64,000 bases of DNA from Olsenella sp. An188 (GTDB taxonomy: Bacteria; Actinomycetota; Coriobacteriia; Coriobacteriales; Atopobiaceae). The stretch covers positions 1-64,000 of the forward strand of contig NZ_NFKF01000004.1 of the NCBI RefSeq assembly GCF_002160255.1, given 5' to 3'. The notes under the pieces are model-generated. The model had not been told where the DNA came from. It was given only the letters and a program-made list of their open reading frames with translations, and ran no database searches. The translations under genes and the position numbers were made by a program. Within the stretch, counting starts at the first letter, position 1. Each line of letters starts with the position of its first letter. Below are positions 10,356 to 19,090 of the stretch, piece after piece.

Positions 10356-11299
10356 CGCGGATACTTGCCGTCTGGGTCACGGGGCTCGCCGCGGGCGCCC
10401 TCGTGCTGATTACGCTGGCGCTGCTGCGGACGCTGGCCCCGGTCTCGGGGCGCAGGCGCGCGGCGTGCCTGCTGTGCCCCACAAGCCAGATTCTCGTGAC
10501 GTGGTTCGTGCACGTGGCTGTCTACGAGGGTCGCATCGACGAACTGGCCTCGCTCGCCGTCGCCGCCTGCACGGCTGGGTGCACCGTGCTGTGCGCCGCG
10601 CTGCTGCGGGCCCTCGTGGCGGCGGAGGGTGCCGAGGCGGTGGCCGAGGAGGCGCACGTCATGGAGGACGTCCTGGCGGCCCAGCGTGACCAGGCGCGCT
10701 CGCTGGCGCGGGCGCGCGACTCTGCCTCCGCGCTCCGCGAGCGCGCGGTTCGGACGCTGGACGGGGTGGCCGAGGCGCTCGAAGGCGGGAGTGACGAGCG
10801 GGCGCTCGAACTGCTGGGCGTAGGCGAGCGCTCCCTGCGCGCCCCGGAGCGCACCGCGTGCGCGCAGCCCGCGGTGGCAGCGCTGCTGGCCGCAAAGGCG
10901 GAGCGTTGCGCGGAGCTGGGGATGCGCTGGGACTGTCGCGTCAACCTTCCGGCGCGCCCGGACGTCTCGAGCGTGGCGCTCTGCATGGTCTTCTCTAACC
11001 TGCTGGACAACGCGGTGGCGGGCGCGCAGGCGTCTGGCGTGCCCGAGCCCTTCGTCCGCGTTCGAGCCCACGTGGCCCACGGGCTTCTCGCCGTGCGGGT
11101 CGAGAACCCCTGCGCGCCGGGATCGACGTCCGCGGCGCCGCGCCCGGGCGCGGGCAGTCTTCCCGAGCACGGCTGGGGCCAGCGCATCGTGGCCTCCGTC
11201 GCGGCGTCTCACGACGGAGACTTCCGCTTTGGCGAGAAGGACGGCGTCTGGCGCGCCGACGCGATCCTGCAGCTGGGAGAGGGGCAAGACGAGGCGTGA
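10352..11299 (+). CDS. Membrane GHKL ATPase protein without acceptor histidine (split histidine kinase, part 2)
   Basis: The 315-residue protein begins with about three hydrophobic segments (to about residue 95). A coiled DHp-like helix follows that aligns with AgrC-type kinases but has no RHDxxNH motif. The C-terminus is a GHKL ATPase with an N-box (VFSNLLDNAVAGA, about 213-225) and a glycine motif (HGWGQRIVASVAA). It should bind ATP and could phosphorylate His252 of its upstream partner, which lacks an ATPase. The ATG overlaps the partner stop by four bases. The two LytTR-target surface genes lie downstream. Confidence 0.85.
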   Translation: MTRILAVWVTGLAAGALVLITLALLRTLAPVSGRRRAACLLCPTSQILVTWFVHVAVYEGRIDELASLAVAACTAGCTVLCAALLRALVAAEGAEAVAEEAHVMEDVLAAQRDQARSLARARDSASALRERAVRTLDGVAEALEGGSDERALELLGVGERSLRAPERTACAQPAVAALLAAKAERCAELGMRWDCRVNLPARPDVSSVALCMVFSNLLDNAVAGAQASGVPEPFVRVRAHVAHGLLAVRVENPCAPGSTSAAPRPGAGSLPEHGWGQRIVASVAASHDGDFRFGEKDGVWRADAILQLGEGQDEA

Positions 11300-11324
11300 G
11301 GCATCACGCTCGCCCGTCTCGCCC

Positions 11325-11358
11325 GTCAAGTTTGACATGTGAGCCGTCAAGTGTGACA
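11325..11358 (+). promoter_or_regulatory. LytTR-type operator of surface protein gene 1
   Basis: Direct repeats GTCAAGTTTGACA (11325-11337) and GTCAAGTGTGACA (11346-11358) start 21 bases apart, two helical turns. The second repeat starts 19 bases before a -35-like TTGAAC. The same geometry recurs before the second surface gene. Confidence 0.7.
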
Positions 11359-11364
11359 GCGCTC

Positions 11365-11392
11365 TTGAACCGGCATGCCCCGCGGGTCTAAA
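11365..11392 (+). promoter_or_regulatory. Promoter of surface protein gene 1
   Basis: TTGAAC (11365-11370) and TCTAAA (11387-11392) are separated by 16 bases. They sit directly downstream of the operator repeats. The weak, short-spaced promoter would suit an activator bound next to the -35. Confidence 0.5.
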
Positions 11393-11427
11393 AACAGCCT
11401 GTATGCTGCCTGAAAGAGGGGGTACCC

Positions 11428-13170
11428 ATGAAGCAACTGACGATGAGGAGGGCCCTTGCCGCACTGGCCCTCGTCGTTGCTGTGCTCGGCCTGGCAATCG
11501 TCCCGACCCTTGCTCGCGCCGAGGAGGGAGAGGCGGCTGCGACAGGTGATGTCGCGCTGGCCTCAGCGGAAGGGGCAGGTGACGATGCCCCGGACCTGAG
11601 CGGGACCTATCGCGTGACCTTTGACTACGGCGATGCGCGTATCGAGATCAATGATGGCCAGCAGACCTCGGGCTTCTGGTTTATATACACGGACGCGGAA
11701 GACCTGACATCAAAGGCCGACACGCTCAACGGCATCATTCAAGATAACGTTGCCGGGACGTTTTACGAAGGTTACACGGCACCCATGCTGTCTGGCGGAA
11801 CGGGGACCTTCTTGGGCTGGGCAACATCTCCGAACGTCTCGTTTGACAAGGTGCTGGAGCCGAGCGACTTTGCGTATCTCGAGTCCGAGGGCTACTACAA
11901 CCTGACGGTGACGGCGCGCTGGGGTGTTGAGTCGTCCGGCGGCGAGGAAACGCTGACGAGCTTCAAGATCGGGAACGGCGACATCTCTCTGGACGGGGTG
12001 GATGCATACCAGGTTCGCGTCCCCACGACGAGGCTGGTCTGGGAGGCGAATGCTGGGGCGGACTTCGAGGTTATCTCAGTTGCCGTTGCGGATTCCGAGG
12101 TTGCATCTGCGCAAAGCTATACGGATCAGATTACCGGGGAGACGGTGTGGAGCGTCGTTCCGGGCGTGGTCGGCGGGACGACGACGCTGACCGCAGTTGC
12201 TGTGGATGGGAGCAACCCCAACCTCAAGTTTGAGGACACAGTTACCGTCACCTGCACGCCCGGCGAGGGCTGGGTCCCCGCGCAGGACTTCACCATCGGG
12301 GAGGACGGCGTTCTCACGGTGCCGCTGTCCTGGGCGGACCTTGGCGGCTATAGCCTCTTTGACTGGGACTTCATGGAGGCGGTCCACTACGACCTGAGCG
12401 TCACCGTTGACGACCCAAGTGTCGCGCGAGTCGAGGGCTACGGGTACTCAATCACGCCCCTCAAGACTGGGACCACCACCATCACGGTGACGATTACCGA
12501 CAAGTTCTACGGCGGGACCAAGTCCGCAAAGGCGACGCTTGCCGTGACGGACGGCCCGGCGATGACTGTCATCTCCAACGAGCAGGGGGCGACGCTCTCG
12601 CACGAGGCGAAGCTGGTCGACGATGGCTTTGACGGAACCTACAACGATGACAGCACGTGGCGCGAGCTCGACCTCGTGACCGAGTGGCTGGGCGGCGAGG
12701 CTGCCTCGGCCGCGGGAGACGCCATCAACGCCGCGGTCTCCGGGGTCAGCTCAATGTACGTCTACGACATCCATCTCGAGGAGTATGGTCAGGTCTTCGA
12801 GATTCCCGAGGACGACTCGGTGACAGTGACGCTTCCGCTGCCTGAGGGCATGGAGCCCGACGGCGTGCGCGTCTTCCACGTGGCCGACGACGGCACGGTC
12901 ACGGACATGGGCGCCACGGTCGACGCCGAGGCCCGCACGGTGACGTTCACGACCACGCACTTCTCGACCTTCGTGATCGCGCGGGTCGGGACCGCGACCA
13001 CGACGCAGCCCGCGGGAGAGCAGACCAAGCCCTCCGAGGTTGAGAAGACCGACAAAGCCGAGGCCGTTCCGGCGACGGGCGACCCGGGCAGCGCGGCCGC
13101 CCTGCTCGCGGCAGGCTCCGGCGCGGCGGCGCTCCTCGGCTCCCGCGCGCTCCGCAGGCGTCGCGGCTAG
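11428..13170 (+). CDS. Sortase-anchored surface protein with Ig-like (Big2) and InlB-like modules (1)
   Basis: The 580-residue protein has a Sec signal peptide (about 1-34, ending near LARAEEG). It then has an InlB/flg-new-like stretch (FLGWATSP ... YNLTVTARW, about 90-170), bacterial Ig-like modules (about 175-370) and a C-terminal module ending THFSTFVIARVG. The cell-wall sorting signal is VPATGD, a hydrophobic Ala/Leu helix and RRRRG. Sortase would link it to peptidoglycan. Its last two segments are almost identical in DNA to the next gene. A LytTR-type operator lies upstream. The ligand is unknown; an adhesin role is only a family-level guess. Confidence 0.85.
   Translation: MKQLTMRRALAALALVVAVLGLAIVPTLARAEEGEAAATGDVALASAEGAGDDAPDLSGTYRVTFDYGDARIEINDGQQTSGFWFIYTDAEDLTSKADTLNGIIQDNVAGTFYEGYTAPMLSGGTGTFLGWATSPNVSFDKVLEPSDFAYLESEGYYNLTVTARWGVESSGGEETLTSFKIGNGDISLDGVDAYQVRVPTTRLVWEANAGADFEVISVAVADSEVASAQSYTDQITGETVWSVVPGVVGGTTTLTAVAVDGSNPNLKFEDTVTVTCTPGEGWVPAQDFTIGEDGVLTVPLSWADLGGYSLFDWDFMEAVHYDLSVTVDDPSVARVEGYGYSITPLKTGTTTITVTITDKFYGGTKSAKATLAVTDGPAMTVISNEQGATLSHEAKLVDDGFDGTYNDDSTWRELDLVTEWLGGEAASAAGDAINAAVSGVSSMYVYDIHLEEYGQVFEIPEDDSVTVTLPLPEGMEPDGVRVFHVADDGTVTDMGATVDAEARTVTFTTTHFSTFVIARVGTATTTQPAGEQTKPSEVEKTDKAEAVPATGDPGSAAALLAAGSGAAALLGSRALRRRRG
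12871..12975 (+). repeat. 105-bp near-identical segment shared with 14891-14995
   Basis: The DNA encoding the last ectodomain module is identical between the two surface genes except for one base (12892 versus 14912). Upstream coding regions are strongly diverged, so recent gene conversion or selection on this segment is likely. Confidence 0.85.
13087..13170 (+). repeat. 84-bp near-identical anchor segment shared with 15110-15193
   Basis: The coding sequence for the wall anchor and the stop codon is the same in both surface genes apart from one base. Confidence 0.85.
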
Positions 13171-13188
13171 CGACTACACGGCGTAATC

Positions 13189-13226
13189 GAGGCGCCCCGA
13201 GCCGCCAGGCCCGGGGCGCCTCTTCG
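13189..13226 (+). terminator. Terminator of surface protein gene 1
   Basis: A 10-bp GC-rich stem pairs 13189-13198 with 13213-13222 and is followed by TTCGT. It lies 18 bases after the stop codon. Confidence 0.6.
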
Positions 13227-13248
13227 TATGCGCTCGCCCTTCTCGCCC

Positions 13249-13282
13249 GCCAAGTTTTACAGGGGAGGGGCCAATATTGACG
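13249..13282 (+). promoter_or_regulatory. LytTR-type operator of surface protein gene 2
   Basis: Half-sites GCCAAGTTTTACA (13249-13261) and GCCAATATTGACG (13270-13282) start 21 bases apart. The second starts 19 bases before the -35-like TTGAGC, exactly as in front of surface gene 1. Confidence 0.65.
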
Positions 13283-13288
13283 TCCCCC

Positions 13289-13316
13289 TTGAGCGGGTGG
13301 TCGCCTACGGGATAAA
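13289..13316 (+). promoter_or_regulatory. Promoter of surface protein gene 2
   Basis: TTGAGC (13289-13294) and GATAAA (13311-13316) are separated by 16 bases, the same spacing as the promoter of surface gene 1. Both leaders also share CTGAAAGA followed by a G-run just before the start codon. Confidence 0.5.
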
Positions 13317-13354
13317 ACCATTCTGCACGCTATCTGAAAGATGGGGGTCATGTA

Positions 13355-15193
13355 ATGAGGTCGAAGACAGGAAGATGGGGGCTCCCCACGCTGCTCTGTG
13401 CGCTGCTGCTTGCCGTGTGCGTTGCGTGCGGCGTGGCCCCGGCTACCGCCCGCGCCGATGAGGCGAGCGGGTCGAATGGTCCGGACGTGACGCTCTACGT
13501 GGTGGAGAACTGCGCGGAATGCGGCGGCGCCCATGCGGGCGACTACCAGCTGCTGGGCGGTCGCGAGATCTGGAACAGCCGCATCGACTACGTCTCCGTT
13601 GACGAGGGCGCGGGCGTGGTCGCGGCGGAAAAGGTGCTTGAGGGGTACGACGAAGGGGGCGTCGCCTTCCATCGGGTCAAGGTCTCCTCCCTCAAGCCGG
13701 GAACGGCGACCGTCTCCGTGCACTACGTCGACCGCGAGGGAAACCCCAACTCCGACGTCAACTACATCACCGTTGAGGTCAAGTCCGTGAGCGACCCCGC
13801 CGATCTGCCGGAGACCTATTCCACGTCGAGCGTCAAGCGCTACGCGATCGACATGGCCGACCCCTTCGGCGGCCTCTCTGACGCCTGGATCACCTCGGAC
13901 AAGATCATGAGCCAGTCCGTTCTGGACACCATCGCCGAGAACCCTGAGCTTGACTACGAGCTTGGCGAGAGCGTCATGCTGGGCGACGGGCAGGACTACA
14001 CGTTCATGGGCTGGGCCCACGACGGCCACTCGATGGAACTGGGCTCTGTGCCTTCGGAAGACGCGTTCAGCAACGTCTCTGCGGCGTTCTCCGAGGGGGC
14101 GTTCACCCACTACTACGACTGCCCCATCAGGGCAACCTGGAACCCCAACCCGGAGACCGGCGTGTACGAGCCCTGGGCTCCCGGCTCGGGCAACGAGCTG
14201 CTGCCCTACGTCCGTACGGCGGACGACTCGATCCTCTCCTTCGTGGACATGCCCGAGCTCGGCGAGTGGTACCGACTCGATTTCAAGTGCTCTGACGGCG
14301 TTGCCTACAACGGCACGGTTGGCGGCGGCTCGAGCCGCACTATGACGATCGAGCGCACCTTCCTGGACGCCGACGACCCGCTCTTTGACGCGAACGCCTA
14401 CACGGAGGGCCCGGTCTGGGTCCGTGGGGACAACGGCGGCGACTGGACCTCCGTCATGTTCACCATCCCGGCCACCGGGGGCGTGAACTACCGCCTCGAG
14501 CCGGCGGACGCGGGTACCGTGGCCGTCAACAGCGTCGGCGACGGCATGCTTGGCCTGCGCGTGCAGCTCGACAAGCCCGCTACGCTCGTGGTTGAGCCGT
14601 CCGACACGGTGACCATCTCCAACGAGTCCGGTGCCACGCTCACCGTGCCGGCTACCTCGAGCGACCCCAACTTCTATCACTGGCTCACGCTCGAGACCGC
14701 CTGGCTTGATGGCGACGCCGCCCAGGAGCCGTTTGACGCGCTCGTCTCTGCGGTGGACGGCGTGACCAAGGCCTACGTGTATGACATCAGCCTGGTCGGG
14801 CCTGGCGGCGTGGCCGTCCAGCCGCTCGAGGGTGACGCGGTTGCCGTGACCCTGCCCATCCCTGAGGGCCTCTCCGCCGAGGGTCTCCACGTCTTCCACG
14901 TGGCCGACGACAGCACGGTCACGGACATGGGCGCCACGGTCGACGCCGAGGCCCGCACGGTGACGTTCACGACCACGCACTTCTCGACCTTCGTGCTCGC
15001 CAACGTGGGCGGCCAGCCCGACGGCGATGCTGTCCCCGAGACCAAGCCCGCGGGCGAGAAGAACGTGGCGGAGCCCTCCGACGAGGCGGTGCCTGCCACC
15101 GGTGACGCCGGCAGCGCGGCCGCCCTGCTCGCGGCAGGCTCCGGCGCGGCGGCACTCCTCGGCTCCCGCGCGCTCCGCAGGCGTCGCGGCTAG
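13355..15193 (+). CDS. Sortase-anchored surface protein with Ig-like and InlB-like modules (2)
   Basis: The 612-residue paralogue of the preceding gene has a Sec signal (about 1-37, ending near ATARADEA). An Ig-like region follows (about 45-145, VSSLKPGTATVSVHYVD), then an InlB-like module (YTFMGWAHDG ... RATWNP) and the shared C-terminal module. The wall anchor is VPATGD, a hydrophobic segment and RRRRG. The ATG at 13355 has a GGGGG ribosome site eight bases upstream. It ends at a strong terminator. Co-regulation with gene 1 by the upstream LytTR system is inferred from matching operator geometry. Confidence 0.85.
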   Translation: MRSKTGRWGLPTLLCALLLAVCVACGVAPATARADEASGSNGPDVTLYVVENCAECGGAHAGDYQLLGGREIWNSRIDYVSVDEGAGVVAAEKVLEGYDEGGVAFHRVKVSSLKPGTATVSVHYVDREGNPNSDVNYITVEVKSVSDPADLPETYSTSSVKRYAIDMADPFGGLSDAWITSDKIMSQSVLDTIAENPELDYELGESVMLGDGQDYTFMGWAHDGHSMELGSVPSEDAFSNVSAAFSEGAFTHYYDCPIRATWNPNPETGVYEPWAPGSGNELLPYVRTADDSILSFVDMPELGEWYRLDFKCSDGVAYNGTVGGGSSRTMTIERTFLDADDPLFDANAYTEGPVWVRGDNGGDWTSVMFTIPATGGVNYRLEPADAGTVAVNSVGDGMLGLRVQLDKPATLVVEPSDTVTISNESGATLTVPATSSDPNFYHWLTLETAWLDGDAAQEPFDALVSAVDGVTKAYVYDISLVGPGGVAVQPLEGDAVAVTLPIPEGLSAEGLHVFHVADDSTVTDMGATVDAEARTVTFTTTHFSTFVLANVGGQPDGDAVPETKPAGEKNVAEPSDEAVPATGDAGSAAALLAAGSGAAALLGSRALRRRRG

Positions 15194-15215
15194 CGCCCGC
15201 AACACCACCCCGAAC

Positions 15216-15257
15216 CGCGCCCCCGGAGACGTTGCGCTCCGGGGGCGCGTCTGTTTT
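15216..15257 (+). terminator. Terminator of surface protein gene 2
   Basis: A 13-bp perfect stem (15216-15228 with 15237-15249) and an 8-base loop are followed by TCTGTTTTC. It is a good intrinsic terminator 22 bases after the stop codon. Confidence 0.8.
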
Positions 15258-15278
15258 CAAGTGGAAACGTGGGCGCGC

Positions 15279-15284
15279 TATGAT
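15279..15284 (+). promoter_or_regulatory. -10 box of the thrH promoter
   Basis: TATGAT lies 37 bases before the thrH start. The -35 region overlaps the preceding terminator T-tract (TTTTCAA) and is weak. Confidence 0.45.
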
Positions 15285-15320
15285 GGGCGCGTCGTGCGGC
15301 GCCAACGAAAGGACGTCCCC

Positions 15321-15941
15321 ATGAACATCGTCTGCCTCGACCTCGAGGGCGTGCTCGTCCCGGAGATCTGGGTCGCGTTCTCCGAGGAGTCCGGCATTCC
15401 GGAGCTCGCGCGCACCACGCGCGACGAGCCCGACTACGACAGGCTCATGGAGTGGCGTCTCAAGATCCTGCGCGAGCACGGGCTCGGCCTGGCGCAGATC
15501 CAGGAGGTCATCGAGCGAATCGACCCGCTTCCGGGCGCGCGTGCGTTTCTCGACGCGCTGCGCGAGCGCACCCAGGTCGTGATCATCAGCGACACCTTCG
15601 AGGAGTTTGCCCGCCCGCTCATGGCAAAGCTCGGCTGGCCTGCGCTCATGTGCAACTCGCTCGAGGTGGCGCCGGACGGCACCATCGTCCGTCACCTCAT
15701 GCGCTGCGAGAGCTCCAAGCTCACCACCGTGCGCGCACTCCAGTCCTGCGGGATGGAGACCATTGCGGCCGGAGACTCCTTCAACGACCTGGCGATGATC
15801 CGTGCGAGCAAGGCGGGCTTCCTCTTCCGCAGCACGCCCGAGATCCGCGAGGCCAACCCCGACCTCCCGGCGTACGAGCGCTACGAGGACCTTCTCGCCG
15901 CGATACTCGACGCGCGGGGGAAGGGTGCCGTCACTGCTTAA
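15321..15941 (+). CDS. thrH: ThrH-like HAD phosphatase (phosphoserine phosphatase / homoserine phosphotransferase)
   Basis: The 206-residue HAD protein begins MNIVCLDLEGVLVPEIWVAF, where motif I is DLEGV, as in Pseudomonas ThrH. The HAD motifs IISDTF (II) and AAGDSFNDLAM (IV) are intact. ThrH dephosphorylates phosphoserine and can transfer the phosphate to homoserine. The gene stands alone behind its own -10 box and just before the S10-spc promoter, so it is not part of the ribosomal operon. The N-terminal and motif II similarity is strong; substrate choice cannot be read from sequence alone. Confidence 0.85.
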   Translation: MNIVCLDLEGVLVPEIWVAFSEESGIPELARTTRDEPDYDRLMEWRLKILREHGLGLAQIQEVIERIDPLPGARAFLDALRERTQVVIISDTFEEFARPLMAKLGWPALMCNSLEVAPDGTIVRHLMRCESSKLTTVRALQSCGMETIAAGDSFNDLAMIRASKAGFLFRSTPEIREANPDLPAYERYEDLLAAILDARGKGAVTA

Positions 15942-15993
15942 GAACCCGGGACAACCCCGCATTCCTAAGCGGCGCGGCGAAGTGCCCCGCCCC

Positions 15994-16007
15994 ATGGATA
16001 CGCCCGG
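15994..16007 (+). promoter_or_regulatory. Shared 14-mer upstream of ribosomal operons (copy 2)
   Basis: ATGGATACGCCCGG, identical to the copy before rpsL, lies 54 bases upstream of the rplC -35 box. Confidence 0.4.
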
Positions 16008-16060
16008 CGACGCGGAAAACGCAGCCGCAGCTCAGAGGCCACAAAAAAATTGCGAAGACA

Positions 16061-16089
16061 TTGTGAATTCGCACGTGCACGTGTAGACT
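16061..16089 (+). promoter_or_regulatory. Promoter of the rplC-led S10-spc operon
   Basis: TTGTGA (16061-16066) and TAGACT (16084-16089) are separated by 17 bases. The leader of about 125 bases contains a GGGGAC/GTCCCC hairpin (16107-16129). Autogenous control through this leader is possible but not shown. Confidence 0.6.
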
Positions 16090-16220
16090 AGACAGGCTGC
16101 GCTAATGGGGACACGTGTGTCGAGTCCCCGGAGGGGCAGCAGATACAGGACGTGGTCCGCTGGGGACGGGCGCATGGGGCGCCTGAAGAAGCCCATGACC
16201 ACCGGAGGTTAGGAAAGAGC

Positions 16221-16841
16221 ATGGTCAGCACGATCCTTGGCCGCAAGCTTGGGATGACGCAGATCTGGGACGAGAACGACAACGTCGTGCCCGTCACCGT
16301 CATCCAGGCTGGCCCCTGCACCGTCTCGCAGGTCAAGACGAAGGCGACCGACGGCTACGACGCCGTCCAGATCGGCTTCGGAGACATCTCCGCCAAGCAC
16401 GTCAACAAGCCCATGGCCGGCCACTTCAAGGCCGCCGGCGTCGAGCCGATGCGCTACCTGCGCGAGGTCCGCGTCGAGAACGGCGAGGAGCACAAGACCG
16501 GTGACGTGGTCACCGTCGCCGACTTCGCCGACGTCAAGGCCGTCGACGTCATCGGCACCTCCAAGGGCAAGGGCTTCCAGGGCACCGTCAAGCGCTGGAA
16601 CTTCTCCCGCGGCCCCATGACCCACGGCTCGCGCAACCAGCGCCGTCCGGGCTCCATCGGCCAGTGCGCCTACCCCGCGCGCGTCCGCAAGGGCCTGCAC
16701 ATGTACGGCCACATGGGCGACGAGCGCGTCACGGTCAAGAACCTCAAGCTCGTCCGCATTGATGCCGAGCAGAACCTCATGCTCGTCAAGGGCGCTGTCC
16801 CCGGCGGCAAGAACGCCCTCGTCCAGATCCGCATGGCCTAA
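16221..16841 (+). CDS. rplC: 50S ribosomal protein L3
   Basis: The 206-residue product begins MVSTILGRKLGMTQIW and has the glycine-rich L3 loop GTSKGKGFQGTVKRW. The ATG at 16221 is chosen over an in-frame upstream ATG because the L3 N-terminus begins there and GGAGG and AGGAAAG precede it. It now leads the operon because rpsJ has been moved to the str unit. Confidence 0.97.
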   Translation: MVSTILGRKLGMTQIWDENDNVVPVTVIQAGPCTVSQVKTKATDGYDAVQIGFGDISAKHVNKPMAGHFKAAGVEPMRYLREVRVENGEEHKTGDVVTVADFADVKAVDVIGTSKGKGFQGTVKRWNFSRGPMTHGSRNQRRPGSIGQCAYPARVRKGLHMYGHMGDERVTVKNLKLVRIDAEQNLMLVKGAVPGGKNALVQIRMA

Positions 16842-16878
16842 GTGCCAGGAAAACTCTTAGGCTAACAAGGAGGACAGA

Positions 16879-17505
16879 ATGTCCAAGTACGCTATCAAGA
16901 ACGTCGAGGGGGCTGAGGTCGGCCAGGCCGAGCTCTCCGCCGACGTCTTCGGCATCGAGCCGAACATCCCCGTCGTCCACCAGGTCGTGGTCTGCCAGGA
17001 CAGCTGCGCTCGTCAGGGCACCCACTCCGTGAAGAACCGTCACGACGTCTCCGGCGGCGGCGCCAAGCCGTACCGTCAGAAGGGCACCGGCCGTGCCCGC
17101 CAGGGCTCCACGCGCGCCGCGCAGTGGACCGGCGGCGGCGTCGTCTTCGGCCCCACCCCGCGCACGCACAACAAGCGCATCAACAACAAGATGGTCAAGC
17201 TGGCCATGCGCTCTGTGCTCTCCGGCAAGGTCGCTGACGAGGAGCTCGTGCTCGTCGACGCCCTCTCCTTCGAGAAGCCCTCGACCAAGCAGGCCGTGGC
17301 CCTTCTCGGCGCCCTCGGCATCGCCGAGAAGCGCGTGACCGTCGTGGTCCCCGACGACGACATCAACACCTACCTGTCGTTCCGCAACGTGCAGGGCGTC
17401 AACGTGATCGGCGTCTCCGAGGCCACCACGCGCACCCTGATCGACAACGGCGCCCTCGTCATGACCACCGACATCGCGAAGAAGCTCGAGGAGGTGCTCG
17501 CATAA
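16879..17505 (+). CDS. rplD: 50S ribosomal protein L4
   Basis: The 208-residue product has the extended tunnel loop with [20 protein letters not shown], the L4 hallmark. An AAGGAGGA site precedes the ATG. Its stop overlaps the rplW start (TAATG), giving coupled translation. Confidence 0.97.
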   Translation: MSKYAIKNVEGAEVGQAELSADVFGIEPNIPVVHQVVVCQDSCARQGTHSVKNRHDVSGGGAKPYRQKGTGRARQGSTRAAQWTGGGVVFGPTPRTHNKRINNKMVKLAMRSVLSGKVADEELVLVDALSFEKPSTKQAVALLGALGIAEKRVTVVVPDDDINTYLSFRNVQGVNVIGVSEATTRTLIDNGALVMTTDIAKKLEEVLA

Positions 17506-17807
17506 TGAACTCCGTCTACGACGTGATCATCCGCCCGATCGTCTCCGAGCGTTCCTTCGACCTCATGGAGCAGGGCAAGTACACCTTCGAGGTGGCCAAG
17601 ACCGCTCCCAAGGAGGAGATCGCCGCCGCCGTGGAGAAGCTCTTCGGCGTCCACGTGGTCAAGGTCAACACCATGAACGTCTCCGGCAAGAAGAAGCGCG
17701 TCCGCTACCAGACCCCTGGCACCACGCGCTCCTGGAAGAAGGCCGTCGTGACCCTCGCCGCTGGCGAGACGATCGAGATCTTCGGCAGCCAGCAGGCCGC
17801 CGAGTAG
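17505..17807 (+). CDS. rplW: 50S ribosomal protein L23
   Basis: The 100-residue product begins [17 protein letters not shown], the usual L23 start. L23 sits at the tunnel exit and docks trigger factor and SRP. The ATG overlaps the rplD stop. A GC-rich hairpin (17822-17847) follows before rplB. Confidence 0.96.
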   Translation: MNSVYDVIIRPIVSERSFDLMEQGKYTFEVAKTAPKEEIAAAVEKLFGVHVVKVNTMNVSGKKKRVRYQTPGTTRSWKKAVVTLAAGETIEIFGSQQAAE

Positions 17808-17821
17808 CTTCGGCACTCCGC

Positions 17822-17847
17822 CCGGGCCCCCGGAAGGGGGTTCGGGC
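17822..17847 (+). terminator. GC-rich hairpin between rplW and rplB
   Basis: CCCGGGCCCCC pairs imperfectly with GGGGGTTCGGG around the loop GGAA. It has no U-tract, so it is more likely an attenuator or processing site than a full stop. Confidence 0.4.
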
Positions 17848-17863
17848 TTGCATGCCGCGCACG

Positions 17864-17877
17864 ATGGATACGCGCGG
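17864..17877 (+). promoter_or_regulatory. Shared 14-mer upstream of ribosomal genes (copy 3)
   Basis: ATGGATACGCGCGG, one base different from the copies before rpsL and rplC, lies in the 141-base gap before rplB. It is followed by CCGTGG, which is also seen in copy 1. Confidence 0.4.
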
Positions 17878-17948
17878 TACCGTGGTAATCCGGTGTCACC
17901 CGCCACTCCCTGAGCGGGCTGGCCAACGGAAAAGAAGGGAAAGAGTCA

Positions 17949-18785
<837 letters not shown>

Positions 18786-18815
18786 CCGCAACACGAGTAG
18801 TAGGAGATAGAAAGC

Positions 18816-19076
18816 ATGAGCAGAAGTCTCAAGAAGGGCCCGTTCGTGGAGACTCGCCTCCTCGCGCGTGTCGCCGCTCAGAACGAGGCCGGCACCAAGG
18901 AGGTCATCAAGACCTGGTCGCGCTCCTCGACCATCTTCCCCGAGATGGTTGGTCACACGATCGCCGTCCACGACGGCCGCAAGCACGTGCCCGTGTACGT
19001 CACCGAGTCCATGGTCGGGCACAAGCTGGGCGAGTTCGCCCCGACCCGCACCTTCCGTGGTCACAAGGAAAAGTAG
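18816..19076 (+). CDS. rpsS: 30S ribosomal protein S19
   Basis: The 86-residue product begins [12 protein letters not shown] and ends [13 protein letters not shown], both typical of S19. The protein is slightly shorter than the usual 90-95 residues at its C-terminus. It forms the 30S head with S13 and contacts the A-site finger. Confidence 0.97.
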   Translation: MSRSLKKGPFVETRLLARVAAQNEAGTKEVIKTWSRSSTIFPEMVGHTIAVHDGRKHVPVYVTESMVGHKLGEFAPTRTFRGHKEK

Positions 19077-19090
19077 GGGAGTGTAAGTAG

